From positions 21,407,501 through 21,471,500 of the forward strand of contig NC_133157.1 of assembly GCF_040802235.1 (NCBI RefSeq): a DNA stretch of 64,000 nt, read 5' to 3'. The notes under the pieces are model-generated. The model was given only the letters and a program-made list of their open reading frames with translations, was not told the DNA's origin and did not search any database. Position 1 is the stretch's first letter. Every line of letters starts with the position of its first letter. The DNA is from Manis javanica (Eukaryota; Chordata; Mammalia; Pholidota; Manidae). This document shows, in pieces, positions 24,993-36,150 of this stretch. The position numbers were made by a program, and so were the translations under genes.

Positions 24993-25914
24993 CCATAAGT
25001 ACACAGTAAGAGCTTTGTTGGCAATTATTAATTTTCCATGAATAACCAATACATTTCATACATAAATAATCAATGAACAAAGTGAGAGAAGCATTGTTCA
25101 GTAGCAAGTTCCTTGCAGAAACAACCAAAGCACAAAATCCAAGTGTTCTTTTTATGAATCCCGCTTAAATAATGCACATCTGAGTAAGAAAGTGGGAATG
25201 ACATACTAATGGAAAAACAGGCTAATAAGCCTACCCTGTTTCACATTTGAGGGGTGGAATAATTTATGGCAAAGCTCTCAAGGCTTCTAAATGCTGCAAT
25301 CAAATCACTATATGGAGAAAGCTACAAAATCAAATTCCAAACAATGAAAACATCAGTTTCTTAATGGAACAGTTCCAGCCATCTGGCATTCATATGTTGT
25401 TTGCAGGGGTGGTTATGGTGCAGACAAAATGACCCAATCCCACTTGTAGGCAAGAAGCTTTCATGAAGGAAGTTTACCCTGGCCATTTGTGGCTGGTTAA
25501 TATTACCAGAAGGGGGCTTTTTTTTTTTTTTAAACTGTTCCACTGTTAGTGTTTCAAACTTGGACTTTTTTCCAAGAGAACACAAAAAGGAGCACTTCAA
25601 ATATATTTGTAGAGTGCAGAAGAGTGGGCAGGAGATTTTAACATCTCAGAAATAAATTTTTTCTTCTAGGTTATTAAAAGTAAAGGTGCCCTGTTACATA
25701 GGTTAAACAGAGTCTTGATAATAATTAGTTATCTCTTCTAAGCAGATTGTGATTAAATACTGGATCATTCTCTTATAATACGTTAAAAGCTGATTTTGAA
25801 TCAAACTTGAAACAGAAAAGAGAGTGATGACATTTCATTTTTCTTTGAATGAACTGCCAATTTTACTGGCATTTTATCTTTCCCTTTGCTATAGAACTTG
25901 ATCTACATTTGAAG
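24993..25914. other. Unassigned AT-rich stretch
   Basis: No gene or confident repeat is seen. A T-run lies at about 25519-25532. Confidence 0.4.
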
Positions 25915-26015
25915 GTTCATTCACTCAAAATTAATTAAGCCAACAGTATTTACTATGCTTCTACCAAGTGTCAGATACTGAGTTAGGCATGCATATTTAA
26001 TAGAGTGTAAAAAGA
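25915..26015 (-). repeat. L2/MIR-type 3' end, antisense
   Basis: The words 'ggttcattcactcaaaatta', 'agtatttactatgcttctac' and 'agtgtcagatactgagttag' follow the inverted L2 or MIR terminus. Confidence 0.5.
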
Positions 26016-26639
26016 CAGGTTTTAAAGAAATGGGAACAGGTATGTTATGAAAAGAGCAGATTGATATTTAAAATGTCAACAGCATGAAACATTAAAAAAA
26101 GATAACTGGGTAAGATGAAAAAGAAGATGGAAAATGAAAGGGAGACATGCAAGAAATTTAAAATTCACTGTAGAGAAAATCTACATTGGGGTAATTAAAG
26201 AGAAAAAAATGCTATGGATAAGGGAATCAGAGATGGATTTCACAATTTATAAGGGCTCCTTCCTAGAATGGAGGGGAGGCAGAGATAAAAATGACAAGAG
26301 AGATACAGAATGGAGAACAGAACAAGTAGCCAGTAATATGTGAATAAAGCTGTTCTTGAAGGAGATATAACAGATGAAGCAAGGGTAACAATGAGCTGGA
26401 AAGCAGAAGAAAATGTTCCTGAACTTATTTATTAATCTAGTATATAAAGATGAATTTTCATAGATTAGAAGGTTTCTAGGTTACAACATAGTTTTCTATT
26501 TTTGAAGAGAACAGAAAACATTTGATATGCAAAGACTGAAATATATGCCACCCGTAAAGCTCTGTTGAGAAATGTAAATACTGGTTCAAGTGACTGAGTT
26601 GCATACCAAGTGCATCTTAAGAACATTTCAAACTTACCA

Positions 26640-26965
26640 TTAAAAGGAAAGATTAATATAAATTAATTCAGCATTCAGTACCAGAAACTAGAGTGAATTA
26701 TGAAATAAACCCAAGTCAGTAGGAAGAATTTGACTATGAACAAAACAACTGATGAGATATACAGCAGAAAATGAATAGCATTGATAAATATATCTTAGAT
26801 CTGGTTTTTCTATAAACAGTAAAAAAAGACCTTAAAACAAAGCAAATCATTAAAAAATAACATATCAATCTATAGTACCAGGATAAACAAAGGGATAAAT
26901 ACCATAATAATTCTAGTTCAAGCACTTTGAAAATCAACAAAATGGCTATTACATGATAATTATTT
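26640..26965 (+). repeat. L1M ORF2 fragment
   Basis: The A-rich plus strand with 'tatgaaataaacccaagtca', 'gcagaaaatgaatagcattg' and 'ggtttttctataaacagtaa' matches the layout of the middle part of L1 ORF2 in sense orientation. The frame is broken. The A-rich DNA at about 26100-26640 may belong to the same insertion but is not resolved. The 138-codon minus-strand frame across it is a shadow. Confidence 0.5.
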
Positions 26966-26982
26966 AAAGATAAATAGATAAC

Positions 26983-27440
26983 TGTCACAGGTTGGGTTCT
27001 CTGGGAAGTAAACATAGGCTGAGAGAGGAGTGTGAAGAGTTTATTTTGGAGTAACAGATGTGAAAGGAAAAGGTGGAGAGGCAGGTTAGGGCAAGGGGAG
27101 CCATACGCCCATGAAACAGACCTAACAGTTTTTGCTAGCCCAATGTGCATTTTAAGAACAAAAATGGTCCAGTAGAGGAGACCCCATTGGACAGAAATGG
27201 CTAGGTGCTTGTATCACCCCCTTGTTCAGCCATTGGCCACGGTCTAGCATGACAAGGGCGTAATCTTGGGTATCACTTTGCTCATTCATCGGCTGACGGG
27301 ATGCCCTGAATGAACGTGGTCTCACCTCTAAAGCTACAGAGGGCCCTGAAGGTGCCACAAGGCATGGACTAATCACACTCTTTGTAGCTGGGGAGTTTTC
27401 TCTTGAAAAAGATCTGAATGGCACTTCTCCATGTCTGCCC
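26983..27440 (-). repeat. Possible LTR of the adjacent endogenous retrovirus relic
   Basis: The block starts with 'tgtcacaggttgggttctct' and lies at the downstream side of the minus-strand retroviral remnant, where a 3' LTR would be expected. The other boundary and any paired 5' LTR were not found, so the call rests on position and a general likeness to class III LTRs. Confidence 0.35.
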
Positions 27441-27899
27441 TAGTCCACTCTTTGCTCCACATGGATCCACTTCTCCAAACTTGAGGGAGCAGCACCTCCA
27501 GGTATCTGGTGAACCTCTCTTTCTGAGGAAAAACTTAGAAGAGGAGATAAGGGGGATTAACTCTAACCCTCATCCCTGTGCTTCATCTCAAGGCCACAGC
27601 TGGTACTTACCCCTCACCCCCATACCGTCTAAATTCCCTGCACCCTCAGCTAGCATCTCTGCTAGTCTTGGTGACTTAATCTCATGATGTGACCCAAGTC
27701 CTTATTTCTTAGTGGTCTGTGTCCTTTATAACCATATTCTTCTTCCATTGCTATATTTGTCTGTTCACAGTCACTATTGGTCAAGGGAGCATCAAGAGAA
27801 ACTCCCTGAGCCACGTGAGTTCCACACATTTTCTCCCTGTCCGTATTTAATAACAGCAGCTCTACCTCCTCATGCCAATTATCAGTGTGAATTATCCCT

Positions 27900-28960
27900 G
27901 AAAGGATGGTGACTCTACTTCTTGTCTACTGGTCTTTAGATACAAGGATTCCAAATTGCCCAAATAGAAATCATTGCTTATAGTTCAATGGGACTTTTAC
28001 TCTAAAGCTTGTATCAAACCCTGGTACAGAACCTCTACCTTGCAGATCCCAGAGTTGTGTACAGAGAAACACAAGTCCCACAGTGGGTCCTTGACAGTGA
28101 TGGTAAGTGGGGTCATTTCTGCCTCTACTCTCTAACTTCATGGACCTATATATTTTTCTTTTTGGTGACAAAACACCACACAAAGATCTCTGATCCAATG
28201 TAAATACTGCATTCTGAAGATTGTTCCCCATTCTTACAGGGTACTGTTTCCAAGTTGGTGCTTCATATGTGTCTTTAGCAGGACATTCCATTCCTCCACA
28301 GGAAGTTTCTGGATGGAGCACTATGTGATAAGACCATATGATTCATTCTTGCAACTTTTTCACTGTAAACTAAATGCCTTGGCTGAATGTTGTATGGGAT
28401 TCCATGCCTGTGGGTCAGGCATTCCATAAGCTCTGGCTGGTGATGCCGACTGAGGTCCTGAAGGCAGGAAAGGCAATGCCAAATCCAGAATAGGTGTCTA
28501 TTATTGTGAAAATGCACCAGAGGCCCTTCTAGGATGGAAGAGGCCCAACCTAGTGAACTTGCCAACAAGTTGCCAGTTGGTCTTCTCAAGAAATAGTCCA
28601 AACTAGGGGCTTAGAGTTGGTCCATGCTTATGTTCATACTTAGGGCTTTGAACTGGTTTCTGCTGCTGGCAGTTGGGACATTCAGAAGAAGCCTTAGAGG
28701 GATCAGCTTCGGTTAAGTGGGCGTCTATACTGTTGGGCCCATATATAACCTATTCTCGTTCATGGTGGCCACTTCATTCACCTGTGGTTGTGGTGCCAAC
28801 AAAGGCTGGCTCAGCATTCCTGCTGTGAAGATGAGCACGTATACGATCTATTCCCTGTCCTTTACCAGGTGGAAGAATTATGGAAGGGGAATGACCATGT
28901 TTCTTAGTAGATTATGATACTCAGTATAATTTACACTTGCCAAAACCCATCCCAGATGGG
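27900..28960 (-). mobile_element. Endogenous retrovirus pol relic (integrase region), class III-like
   Basis: Reading the minus strand, a broken frame from about 28740 down to about 27970 resembles the integrase part of an ERVL/ERV3-type retrovirus. It includes a Cys-x-x-Cys pair (codons at 28669-28680) that fits the second half of the integrase zinc-binding motif, preceded by a Leu-Thr-Glu-Ala-Asp word. Downstream are segments with similarity to the catalytic core and its C-terminal side (28275-28601 and 27971-28321, in different frames). The frame shifts between these segments and contains stops, so no functional protein can be made. I recognise no gag or env. The assignment rests on protein likeness by eye; class III is an inference. 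Confidence 0.6.
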
Positions 28961-29446
28961 TCAGATCCATGCTCTCTATAAGTCTCAATTTCTACAAGTC
29001 AGTGCAGATTTCTGTCTGGGAAGAAGCCCAGTTACTGTTATTGCTAATCTTTCAGAAACTTACTCCTAGAAACAAGTTTTAAAGATACATTTTCACAGAT
29101 ATTTTTCTAGATATTTTCTTGGAAATTAGAGATAAGGTAACCTCATCAGCAAATTCTATCAAAGTTCAGTTGCAATCACTTCCTTCCTTCTGGTCATTCT
29201 GCATTTTCCCAAGGGTTTTCAAGTGTCTTGTATCACTGCTTCACCCTTCTTGCAGTCCATCTTTACTCTGCAAATTAGCAGTGACTTCTGCAAGGGTGCT
29301 TCTTGTCTGCATTGTAACCCTCCCAAGGTGTGGCCATACCTTATGTCAAACTGGTCCTTATTCTAAGGTTTGTTATCTTTCTATGGCTCAGACCTGGGGT
29401 GACCAAGGATTCCTAGTCATTGTGAATAAGAACGCCACTTAGTGGG
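28961..29446. other. Unassigned stretch beside the retroviral relic
   Basis: It may be further retroviral sequence (upstream pol on the minus strand), but I could not recognise a domain. The 107-codon plus-strand frame at 29119-29442 has no support. Confidence 0.35.
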
Positions 29447-29823
29447 TGTTACAGGCTGAACTGTGTCTCCCCAAAATTTATACATTGAAGTACTAATCCC
29501 AAATATCTGGGAGAATGTGACTGTATTTTCAGTTAGGGCCTTTAAAGAGATAATTAAGGTCAAATGAGAGAACACGGCTGGGTCCTAGTGCATGTGTCAA
29601 GAGATTAGGGCAAAGACACACGTACACTGAGGGGAGACCAAGGGAAGACTTATGGAGAGAAAACACCACGTGCTAACCCCAAAGAGAGGCCTCAGGAGAA
29701 GCAGCCCTGCCGACTGCTTGATCTTGGACTTACAGCCTCCAGGACAGTGGGACAATAAATTCCTGTTTTGTAAGCTACCCAGTCTGTAGTACTTTGTTAC
29801 AGAAAGCCTAGCAAACGAATACA
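29447..29823 (+). repeat. MLT1-type LTR (ERVL-MaLR), sense
   Basis: A nearly complete MLT1 LTR running from 'tgttacaggctgaactgtgt' through 'gagaggcctcaggagaagca' and 'gatcttggacttacagcctc' to 'cctagcaaacgaataca'. No clear target-site duplication was found at its edges. It lies in the opposite orientation to the retroviral relic beside it and is a separate insertion. Confidence 0.9.
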
Positions 29824-30842
29824 GTTGTATTGGATCTCAGTCAATGAACTTAGATATTCAACAAATATCTTTCCATGTTTCAAATTAAATTCTTACTCTG
29901 GATCTCCCTATTCCTAAGCATTGGTGGGAAAACATGAGCTCAGTTGTTTTGGAGTTTTCCTGCATTCTAGGGAATGAGTTACACATGCCTGTCTAGATAA
30001 GTCACTATTCCAGAGTTTTATATAATGTCCATGTGTTGGACAGGTGCATCTAGCATTGATCCTTAGAGGTTGCCTATAAGACTTGCTTTGTTTAAGTCTG
30101 CTGCTGTTTTGACATCCATGAGACATGAACATCTGCTACTAAGCTATCCTAAGTTCCATCTACTCAAACACACCTTGCAGTCTTTTCTTCCCAAATGTCT
30201 TCCTATCTATATCCCCACCAGCATTGAGGGCAGAAGACCTCTCTGTTCTTGGGATACACAAACTTCTGTGTTACTCTCCCTGAAAGCATTGTTTTTCTTT
30301 ACCACTTGTACTGGTCAGTTCCCTTGTCCTAAGACCTTAGACTTTCTGTCTTAAAAGTTCTCTTCTGTTTTCTGTTTTGCCACATACTTTTCTGAGTGAT
30401 GAGCACAGAGCATATGACCACTCAACAATGAGACAGAGGAAAGTAGAAATACAGGGAGAAGAAAACCTTGAATAAACATCTCAAAATACAGTCCTGTCAT
30501 GTAATTATTATATCCCACCAAAGACAGAAGAAATACACTGTCGATCATAGAGATATATTTTATGTGATATAGAATTAGGATGCTAGCTGTGGAAAAGCAC
30601 ACGCTTTTTACACAGAACTAATCTATTGACTTGTTTATTATAAAGTTAATTTTTCTTAGGACATGTCTATACTTTGATTTGGTTTTACATTGTTTTCTGC
30701 TCCTTGGTATTATAGTGTTTACAAGTGTTCACTCACAGCAGTAGCTTCCAGAGGATGTGATGGCTGAACATTATTTTATGATAGTTCATTTTAGAAATAC
30801 TACTGTATGGAGAAAGGCAAGTAATTTCACTTGCACTTAAAA
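29824..30842. other. Unassigned non-coding stretch
   Basis: No gene is supported and no repeat was confidently recognised. Short overlapping open frames of 72-94 codons occur on both strands. Confidence 0.4.
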
Positions 30843-31200
30843 ATGTATGATTGAGGTGTAGTTTACAAACAGTAAATTGCACCAGTCTTCAATGTTCAGT
30901 TCAATGAGTTTGGACAATTACACACCCATGTTACCACCACACAAAACAAGATCCAGGACGTTTCCCTCAGGAAGTTCCCCTGTGTGCCTTTTCAGTCAGT
31001 CCCCGCTCCCTAGGCAGCCATTGTTCTAACATGATACATCAGTTTTGCCTGTTCTTGAACTTCATAGGAATGGAATCATATACTATGCGCTGTGCGGGCC
31101 TGTCTTCTTTTGTTTAGTGTGTTTTGAGATTCATCCATATTGTTGTGTATATCAGGAGTTTGTTTTAATAGTGCCAGCTAGTCTTCCATTCATGTCCCTT
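30843..31200 (-). repeat. L1M 3' part, antisense
   Basis: The words 'attgaggtgtagtttacaaa', 'acccatgttaccaccacaca', 'ataggaatggaatcatatac' and 'gagattcatccatattgttg' are the inverted end of an old L1M/L1ME element. Confidence 0.8.
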
Positions 31201-31489
31201 TTTTTTTAAACTCTTGAAATTTACTCTGCCTCCGCTTCTGGCAGATATGCACTGGCAGAGAAATGAGGGGGCTTGGCAGAGCCATGCAATTAAATGTAAT
31301 CAGAGCTTAATCAGGCAGAGTTTGTGCAAAGGTGTAACATCTCTAACTTGCCTACTTTTGTTGAGTGCCCCCCAAGAGGGGAGTACATCCGAATCTCTTT
31401 TCTTAGATCAATCTACAATCTAGGTAACAGGGTATCATTGAACCCCTGAGATTACAGTAAAAATGTGTGTGAATACATATATTACTTAA

Positions 31490-31900
31490 GCCAAGGTAAC
31501 TGATAGAGCTCAGAATTTAGTGACTCAAAGGACCAGAAATTTCTTTTTCACATAAAACTCCAGAGAGGGTATTCTCATCAGTAGAGAGCCTCTCCTTCAC
31601 ATAGACACTTAAGAGTCAGGACTTGTTGGATGCCTGTCATCTTCAACCCATAGCTCCATCCCAGTCAATCAGAAGGGACAAAAAGCACGTGGAAGCTCAT
31701 GTGAGAGGATTTTATGGGCAGTACTAGAATGGCAGAAGTCACTTATGTTCACATTCTACTGGAGAAAGAACTCAGTTACATGGCCTCAACTAACTGCAGA
31801 GAAGCTGGGAAATCCAGTCTAGCTGGTACCCAAGAAGGCAATTACAGATATTGTAGTTAGAGGCCTCTGCTACAACATGTATACTCTACATTTATTTGTA
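31490..31900. repeat. Old interspersed repeat, copy 2 (name not assigned)
   Basis: The same layout as the copy at 22465-22930: a start with 'aagccaaggtaactgatag', a middle with 'cacttatgttcacattctac', and an end with 'actaactgcagagaagctgg', 'gaaatccagtctagctggta' and a terminal 'ggcctctgctacaacatg'. Confidence 0.5.
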
Positions 31901-32214
31901 GGCCAGTTTCATAGCTTTGATCAAGTTCTGAAAGGGGTCTACACTCAACAGCACCTCAGAGCCTCCTGTTGAGGAACCACTAGTACTGTAGCTACCACCT
32001 TTCTCTGGCAATTATAATATACTATCAAGTCAAAACAATAGAAATGACCTAAAATACAAATGACTTAGGAAAACCCTACGCTCCACTTTTGTCCAGGGTG
32101 GCACAGCACTGTTCATATTCCTTGGAATACTCATTGCAAGACATGAATCAGACATCATGTCAACTACTAGAACTCACAAGAATCTAGCAAATTAGAATCA
32201 GCCATATTTTTCTT

Positions 32215-33850
32215 GAGAGAAGCAGGCTCTTTTATGGTTTGTGCTTTTTGTAGCTTGTATAAGAAATTCTTTTCTACCCTGAAATGATAAAGGTATTCTA
32301 AAAATCTGGAAGTTTTACTTTGCAAGTTTAGGTCTTTAGATCATTAAGCACTTATTTTTGTTTATAGTGTGAGGTAGGGATTCCATGTTATTTTGTATAT
32401 AGATGGAGAGGGAGAGGGAACGAGGGACGAGGGAGAAAGAGGAAGAGTCAGCAAGGGAGCACGTGCATGTGCTGATTATGTTGGCACCATTTAGTTAAGA
32501 AAACATCTTTGATACATTAATTTGCATAGACATCTGTCATTTATATGTAGTTGTGTTTCCGAACTTGCTATTCTCTTTCATCAGAATCACTGGTAAATAC
32601 TGATATTTACCAACACTACATTATTTCAGCTGGTGAAGCTTTAGGAAATTTGTTATCTGGAGGGAAGTTTTATAATATTCTCCATACAGATACTATGCCT
32701 TTTTATTAGTTTTTATCTAAATTATAATAAAGAGTTGTTGCTATCATGAGTGACACTTTTAAGGGCTTATTATCACTAATGGGCTGTGGTGTCTTTGTAT
32801 TTTGATATTCAGCAGTGTTGCTGGACTCCCTTATTTGCTCTAATACTTTATTAGATTTGCTTGGATTTCTTAGTAGACAACTATATGATCTAAAAGTCAT
32901 ATTTTTCTTGCTTTTTAACCCTCAGAGCTTCTAATTTTTTTTTTTGTGTGTGTGTTTTTATCTTGGTAAAGGGCTTCAGTACAATGTTGGGCAGAAATGG
33001 AAACACTACCTTTGTTTTGTTCCTAACTTTAAAAGGAAAATGTTTAATGAATTAAAACTAAGAATAATGTTTCCAGAATTAGGTTGTTGGTAGCAACTCT
33101 TTATCATGTTCAGGAAATTCTTCCCTTTCCTAGTTTGCTAACATTGAAAAAAAAAGAGAGAGTGTCATATTACTCTATATTTTCTAATATCAAACCTAAC
33201 TTAAATTATGGGACTCAATCCAATGTGCTCATGATATATTCTTTAAAAACACATTGCTGATCTTGGGTTGACGATAATGCATGTAAGAATAAAATGTTTT
33301 GCTCCTTTTGAGATTGCCTATCATTTTCCTTTCTATTTTTTTGTCTGATTTTTGGTATCAAGATTTTATTAGTTCATAAAACAATTGGGATGCTTTCCTT
33401 TTTCTCTTTTAAAACCTTTTGAATAGGGATTATTATTCTATGAAGACTTGGTAAATCTTTCCCACCAAACCTTTGACCCTTTCTGCAGATGGATTTAGAA
33501 ATAGGAATTCAATTTATTTAATGGTTATAAATTTATTCATGTTTTTAATGTTTTGAATCAATGATTTTTATTATTTACTTCTTACTAAAAAGCATTTTTG
33601 CTATGTTTTTAAATGTTCACAATATACTCTTAGTATTAAAAAATAGTACTGAAACTATAATTACAATTCCATTCATTACCTTGTTTCTTTTCTTTTTCCA
33701 CTGTCAGTTTTATTAGAAATTCACCGATTTTATTATTGTTTTATAGAACTAGCTTTTTGTTTTGTGACCCTTTCTATGAAATTCTTGGGTCTAGGTCTAT
33801 TTTTAGCTCTAAAATTATACTAACAAATAAATATTTTCTTCATTTCTTCT
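32215..33850 (-). repeat. L1M ORF2 fragment, antisense, long
   Basis: The plus strand is the T-rich complement of L1 ORF2. 'tgtgaggtagggattccatg', 'cagtacaatgttgggcagaa' and 'ttcctagtttgctaacattg' occur in the expected inverted order. It is heavily decayed and holds a GA-rich patch at about 32400-32462. It ends close to a pyrimidine tract and AG that look like a splice acceptor at 33868-33869. Confidence 0.6.
32400..32462. repeat. GA-rich low-complexity patch
   Basis: Purine-rich sequence dominated by gag/ggg words. It interrupts the antisense L1 fragment. Confidence 0.75.
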
Positions 33851-33869
33851 TTCCCCCCCTTGGTTTTAG

Positions 33870-33980
33870 ATCAAAGCCTGTTTATTTGGCTGAAGGAGAC
33901 TACAGGAAAGGATTTGCTAGTCCTTCATCCACTTCAGACATTGCCCAGGTTATTCATGCAGAAATAAGTGATAAGAAAAG
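33870..33980 (+). other. Exon-like open stretch A (unidentified)
   Basis: A 111-base stretch sits between a strong acceptor (a T/C-rich tract with seven consecutive C, then 'ggttttag') and a strong donor ('aaaag' followed by 'gtgagc'). Only one frame is open. It begins with the last base of a codon and ends two bases into a codon, so the exon is a multiple of three and could be skipped without a frame change. The peptide is hydrophilic, with a Ser-rich middle and an acidic/basic end (DIAQVIHAEISDKK). I do not recognise the family. The acceptor tract seems to lie at the edge of an antisense L1 fragment, so it may be an L1-derived splice site. It could equally be chance or a non-coding RNA exon. 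No partner exon in matching phase was found. Confidence 0.3.
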
Positions 33981-34706
33981 GTGAGCAGAGTCAGCCAAGT
34001 TAGGGTTTTCACTTCCTCGCAGTCTAGTTCTCAGAAGGCTGCTGCACACACAGTTCCAGCCTCTGCTCCCATTCCTGGAGTCTCCTAATGCCAGTTCTAT
34101 TGAAGAGTGTTATTTTTTTACTAAATTGGGCCACCTCACCCACCTCTGCCACTGGCCTTTTAAAATAGAAAGGTTTCCTAAGGAGAATAATTTATTTCTA
34201 GCCCAGGGGAAAAACACCAGAGAAGTACAAATACCCCATTTTAAGAAGGAAGAAACCTATGTGTGTGTGTGGTGGTGGTGGGGGGGACCTGGAAAACTTT
34301 CCCAAGCAGGCTGAATTCTCTCAGGGTATTGTTTGAATCAGTCTCTACGTTAATAGACCGTAGGGAAAGTTTCCAACAGATCTTTTTGCTGATAGTTTTG
34401 ATTACTCTCTACTAGAAAATTTCAAAGGCTTTTTGCCAGGCGGAAGGGAACACGGGGAGGGAGAGCGAACTAGCATGACCAGCAAACCCTTCCGAACAAA
34501 TAATAGAGCCCAAAGCAGTGGCAGCTAATTTTTCAATCCTAAATGCTTTGCAAATTACAGTCCTTGGATCACTAGGTAACAGCAATAATCTGACAAAGTC
34601 TATGCTATCCTTTAAGATATTAATGTTAACTCTATTTGAAATATTCCTCATTAAAATACTTTTCATCTTGCTGAAAATACTTTTTTTTCCGTCTCATGTT
34701 TGACAG

Positions 34707-34886
34707 CACCAATTCTCGTTGGGTCTTTGGTTGTGCTGGTCGTTGAAGAAGCAGCTTCGGATAGTAATTGACAATCTAGAGAAACATCGCTTGGCAGAGC
34801 TTAAGAGAGAAAGGTTCGGTCAGAAAGCAGTAGGCCGACTGTCCAAGAAAGGGAGTAAGTCTGAGTGGCCTGAGGGCCACAGACAG
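34707..34886 (+). other. Exon-like open stretch B (unidentified)
   Basis: A 180-base open stretch lies between an acceptor ('tttttttccgtctcatgttt' then 'gacag') and a donor ('agacag' then 'gtaaga'). Read in the frame starting at 34707 it has no stop. It is rich in Lys, Arg and Glu, with an amphipathic-looking middle (LRIVIDNLEKHRLAELKRER). This frame starts in phase 0, whereas stretch A ends in phase 2, so the two cannot be joined in this frame. Joined in the A phase, a stop occurs after about a dozen codons, which would make B a terminal exon. A polyadenylation hexamer AATAAA follows at 35015-35020. I do not recognise the peptide. It may be a real exon, a non-coding exon or chance. Confidence 0.28.
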
Positions 34887-35014
34887 GTAAGAACATTAAA
34901 GAAAGTATATCAAGGTATTCTTCTTCATCTTGGTTGAAACAATATCATCCACTTTAGTGCTTTAAGACGACTATTCAAATGTATTTCTACATTTGACAGT
35001 ACAGTTTGGGACCC

Positions 35015-35020
35015 AATAAA
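35015..35020 (+). promoter_or_regulatory. Candidate polyadenylation signal
   Basis: An AATAAA hexamer lies about 130 bases after the donor of exon-like stretch B. If stretch B is a terminal exon it could end here. No strong GT-rich element was identified downstream. Confidence 0.2.
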
Positions 35021-35761
35021 ATGAACTATACTAGTATTATGATCCTAATTGAATGGAGAAGAAAACCAGCTCATTTGGAACACAGTATTTGTTTTGTTAG
35101 ATTAACCTCTTTGCTGAACTGAGTTCTGGGTTGGATTTCATTTTCTCTCTCCTTTCATGCTGGGCATACAACCTACATTTATTTTAAAGTTATTGACCTA
35201 AAGCTGCCTATAGAGCAGTCTCATTCAAACAGGTCCACACTTGTCAGGAAGACAGGTCTGTCCGGGTTAACATTTTAGGCCATGGTAGGCCAAATAAAAA
35301 GGAAGTACTGTTTTATAGCTAATAACTTAGAATTCCTTGTATACATGTTTTGTGGGACAGAACTCCCCACTTAATGTTAAAAAGGATCACAGTGTAGTTA
35401 AGGCAGTTGATATATAGTCAAAGCAGAAGGAGCCATATTTCTTAAGATGATGAGAGATAAAAATACACTGGAAAATATTCAAGTTGAGGGGTACGCAGGA
35501 AACTCATTTGCACTTTACTTTTGATTTGTGAGGAAGGGCTAAACATTGAAATAATTTTTAAAGAATCACTTAATATTTATTGATATAATTAATATAATTT
35601 ATTTAAAATAAAAATTTTAAATATTCTTTTCCTTGATATAAAAGTTCTGTTATTGAAAAACCTAACAGTGAATAAAAAGTGTGTAGTAAGAAGGAGAGAG
35701 GAAAATTAGCTAAGGATAGAGCTATGGTTGAAAATGAAAGCCCCTTTCAGGGTATTTTTCC
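35021..35761. other. Unassigned AT-rich stretch
   Basis: No gene or repeat is recognised. There is a very AT-rich patch near 35560-35640. Confidence 0.4.
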
Positions 35762-35805
35762 TTTTTTTTTTTTTTTTTTTTTACCAATATATATATATAT
35801 ATATA
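35762..35805. repeat. Poly-T tract followed by (AT)n
   Basis: A run of about 21 T (35762-35782) is followed, after 'accaa', by an alternating AT tract to about 35805. A long T run on the plus strand could mark the tail of a minus-strand retroposon, but no element body is recognisable next to it. Confidence 0.85.
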
Positions 35806-35837
35806 GTGAACATTTTCCTATTCATCCCAATATAACA

Positions 35838-36148
35838 TTTTTTAGCATTTAAGATCAACTCCTGTCACTATTGGTGAGAATAAAAGTATATGCGTTTGTG
35901 CATGTTGTGCTTGAGCATAATTTTAATATATACTATTCATGTATTAACATTTCTAATGTCTTTCATATTTTAAGTGTATTATTATAAAATCAATCATACA
36001 TCGGTAGGAAAGGACAGAAAACAGAGTCGTTTAAAGTTGATTTAAAGAAAAAAGAGAATTTGATAGATTGTTTTAAAAGTTAAAACAGCTTCTGATAGTA
36101 ACTGACCAGGGCTTAGCCTTGAGCATCCTGTGAAAACCACAGGGCGAA
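35838..36148 (+). repeat. Tandem duplication, copy 1
   Basis: The first of two adjacent direct copies with a 313-base period. It starts 'ttttttagcatttaagatca' and ends 'aaaaccacagggcgaa'. The sequence is AT-rich and matches no repeat family I recognise. It differs from copy 2 at scattered substitutions and a few short indels, roughly 10 percent by eye. Confidence 0.9.
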
Positions 36149-36150
36149 TA

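Noticed and set aside
26734..27150. 138-codon minus-strand frame
   Set aside because: It is the complement of A-rich L1 and LTR sequence. Its hydrophobic composition simply reflects T-rich codons.
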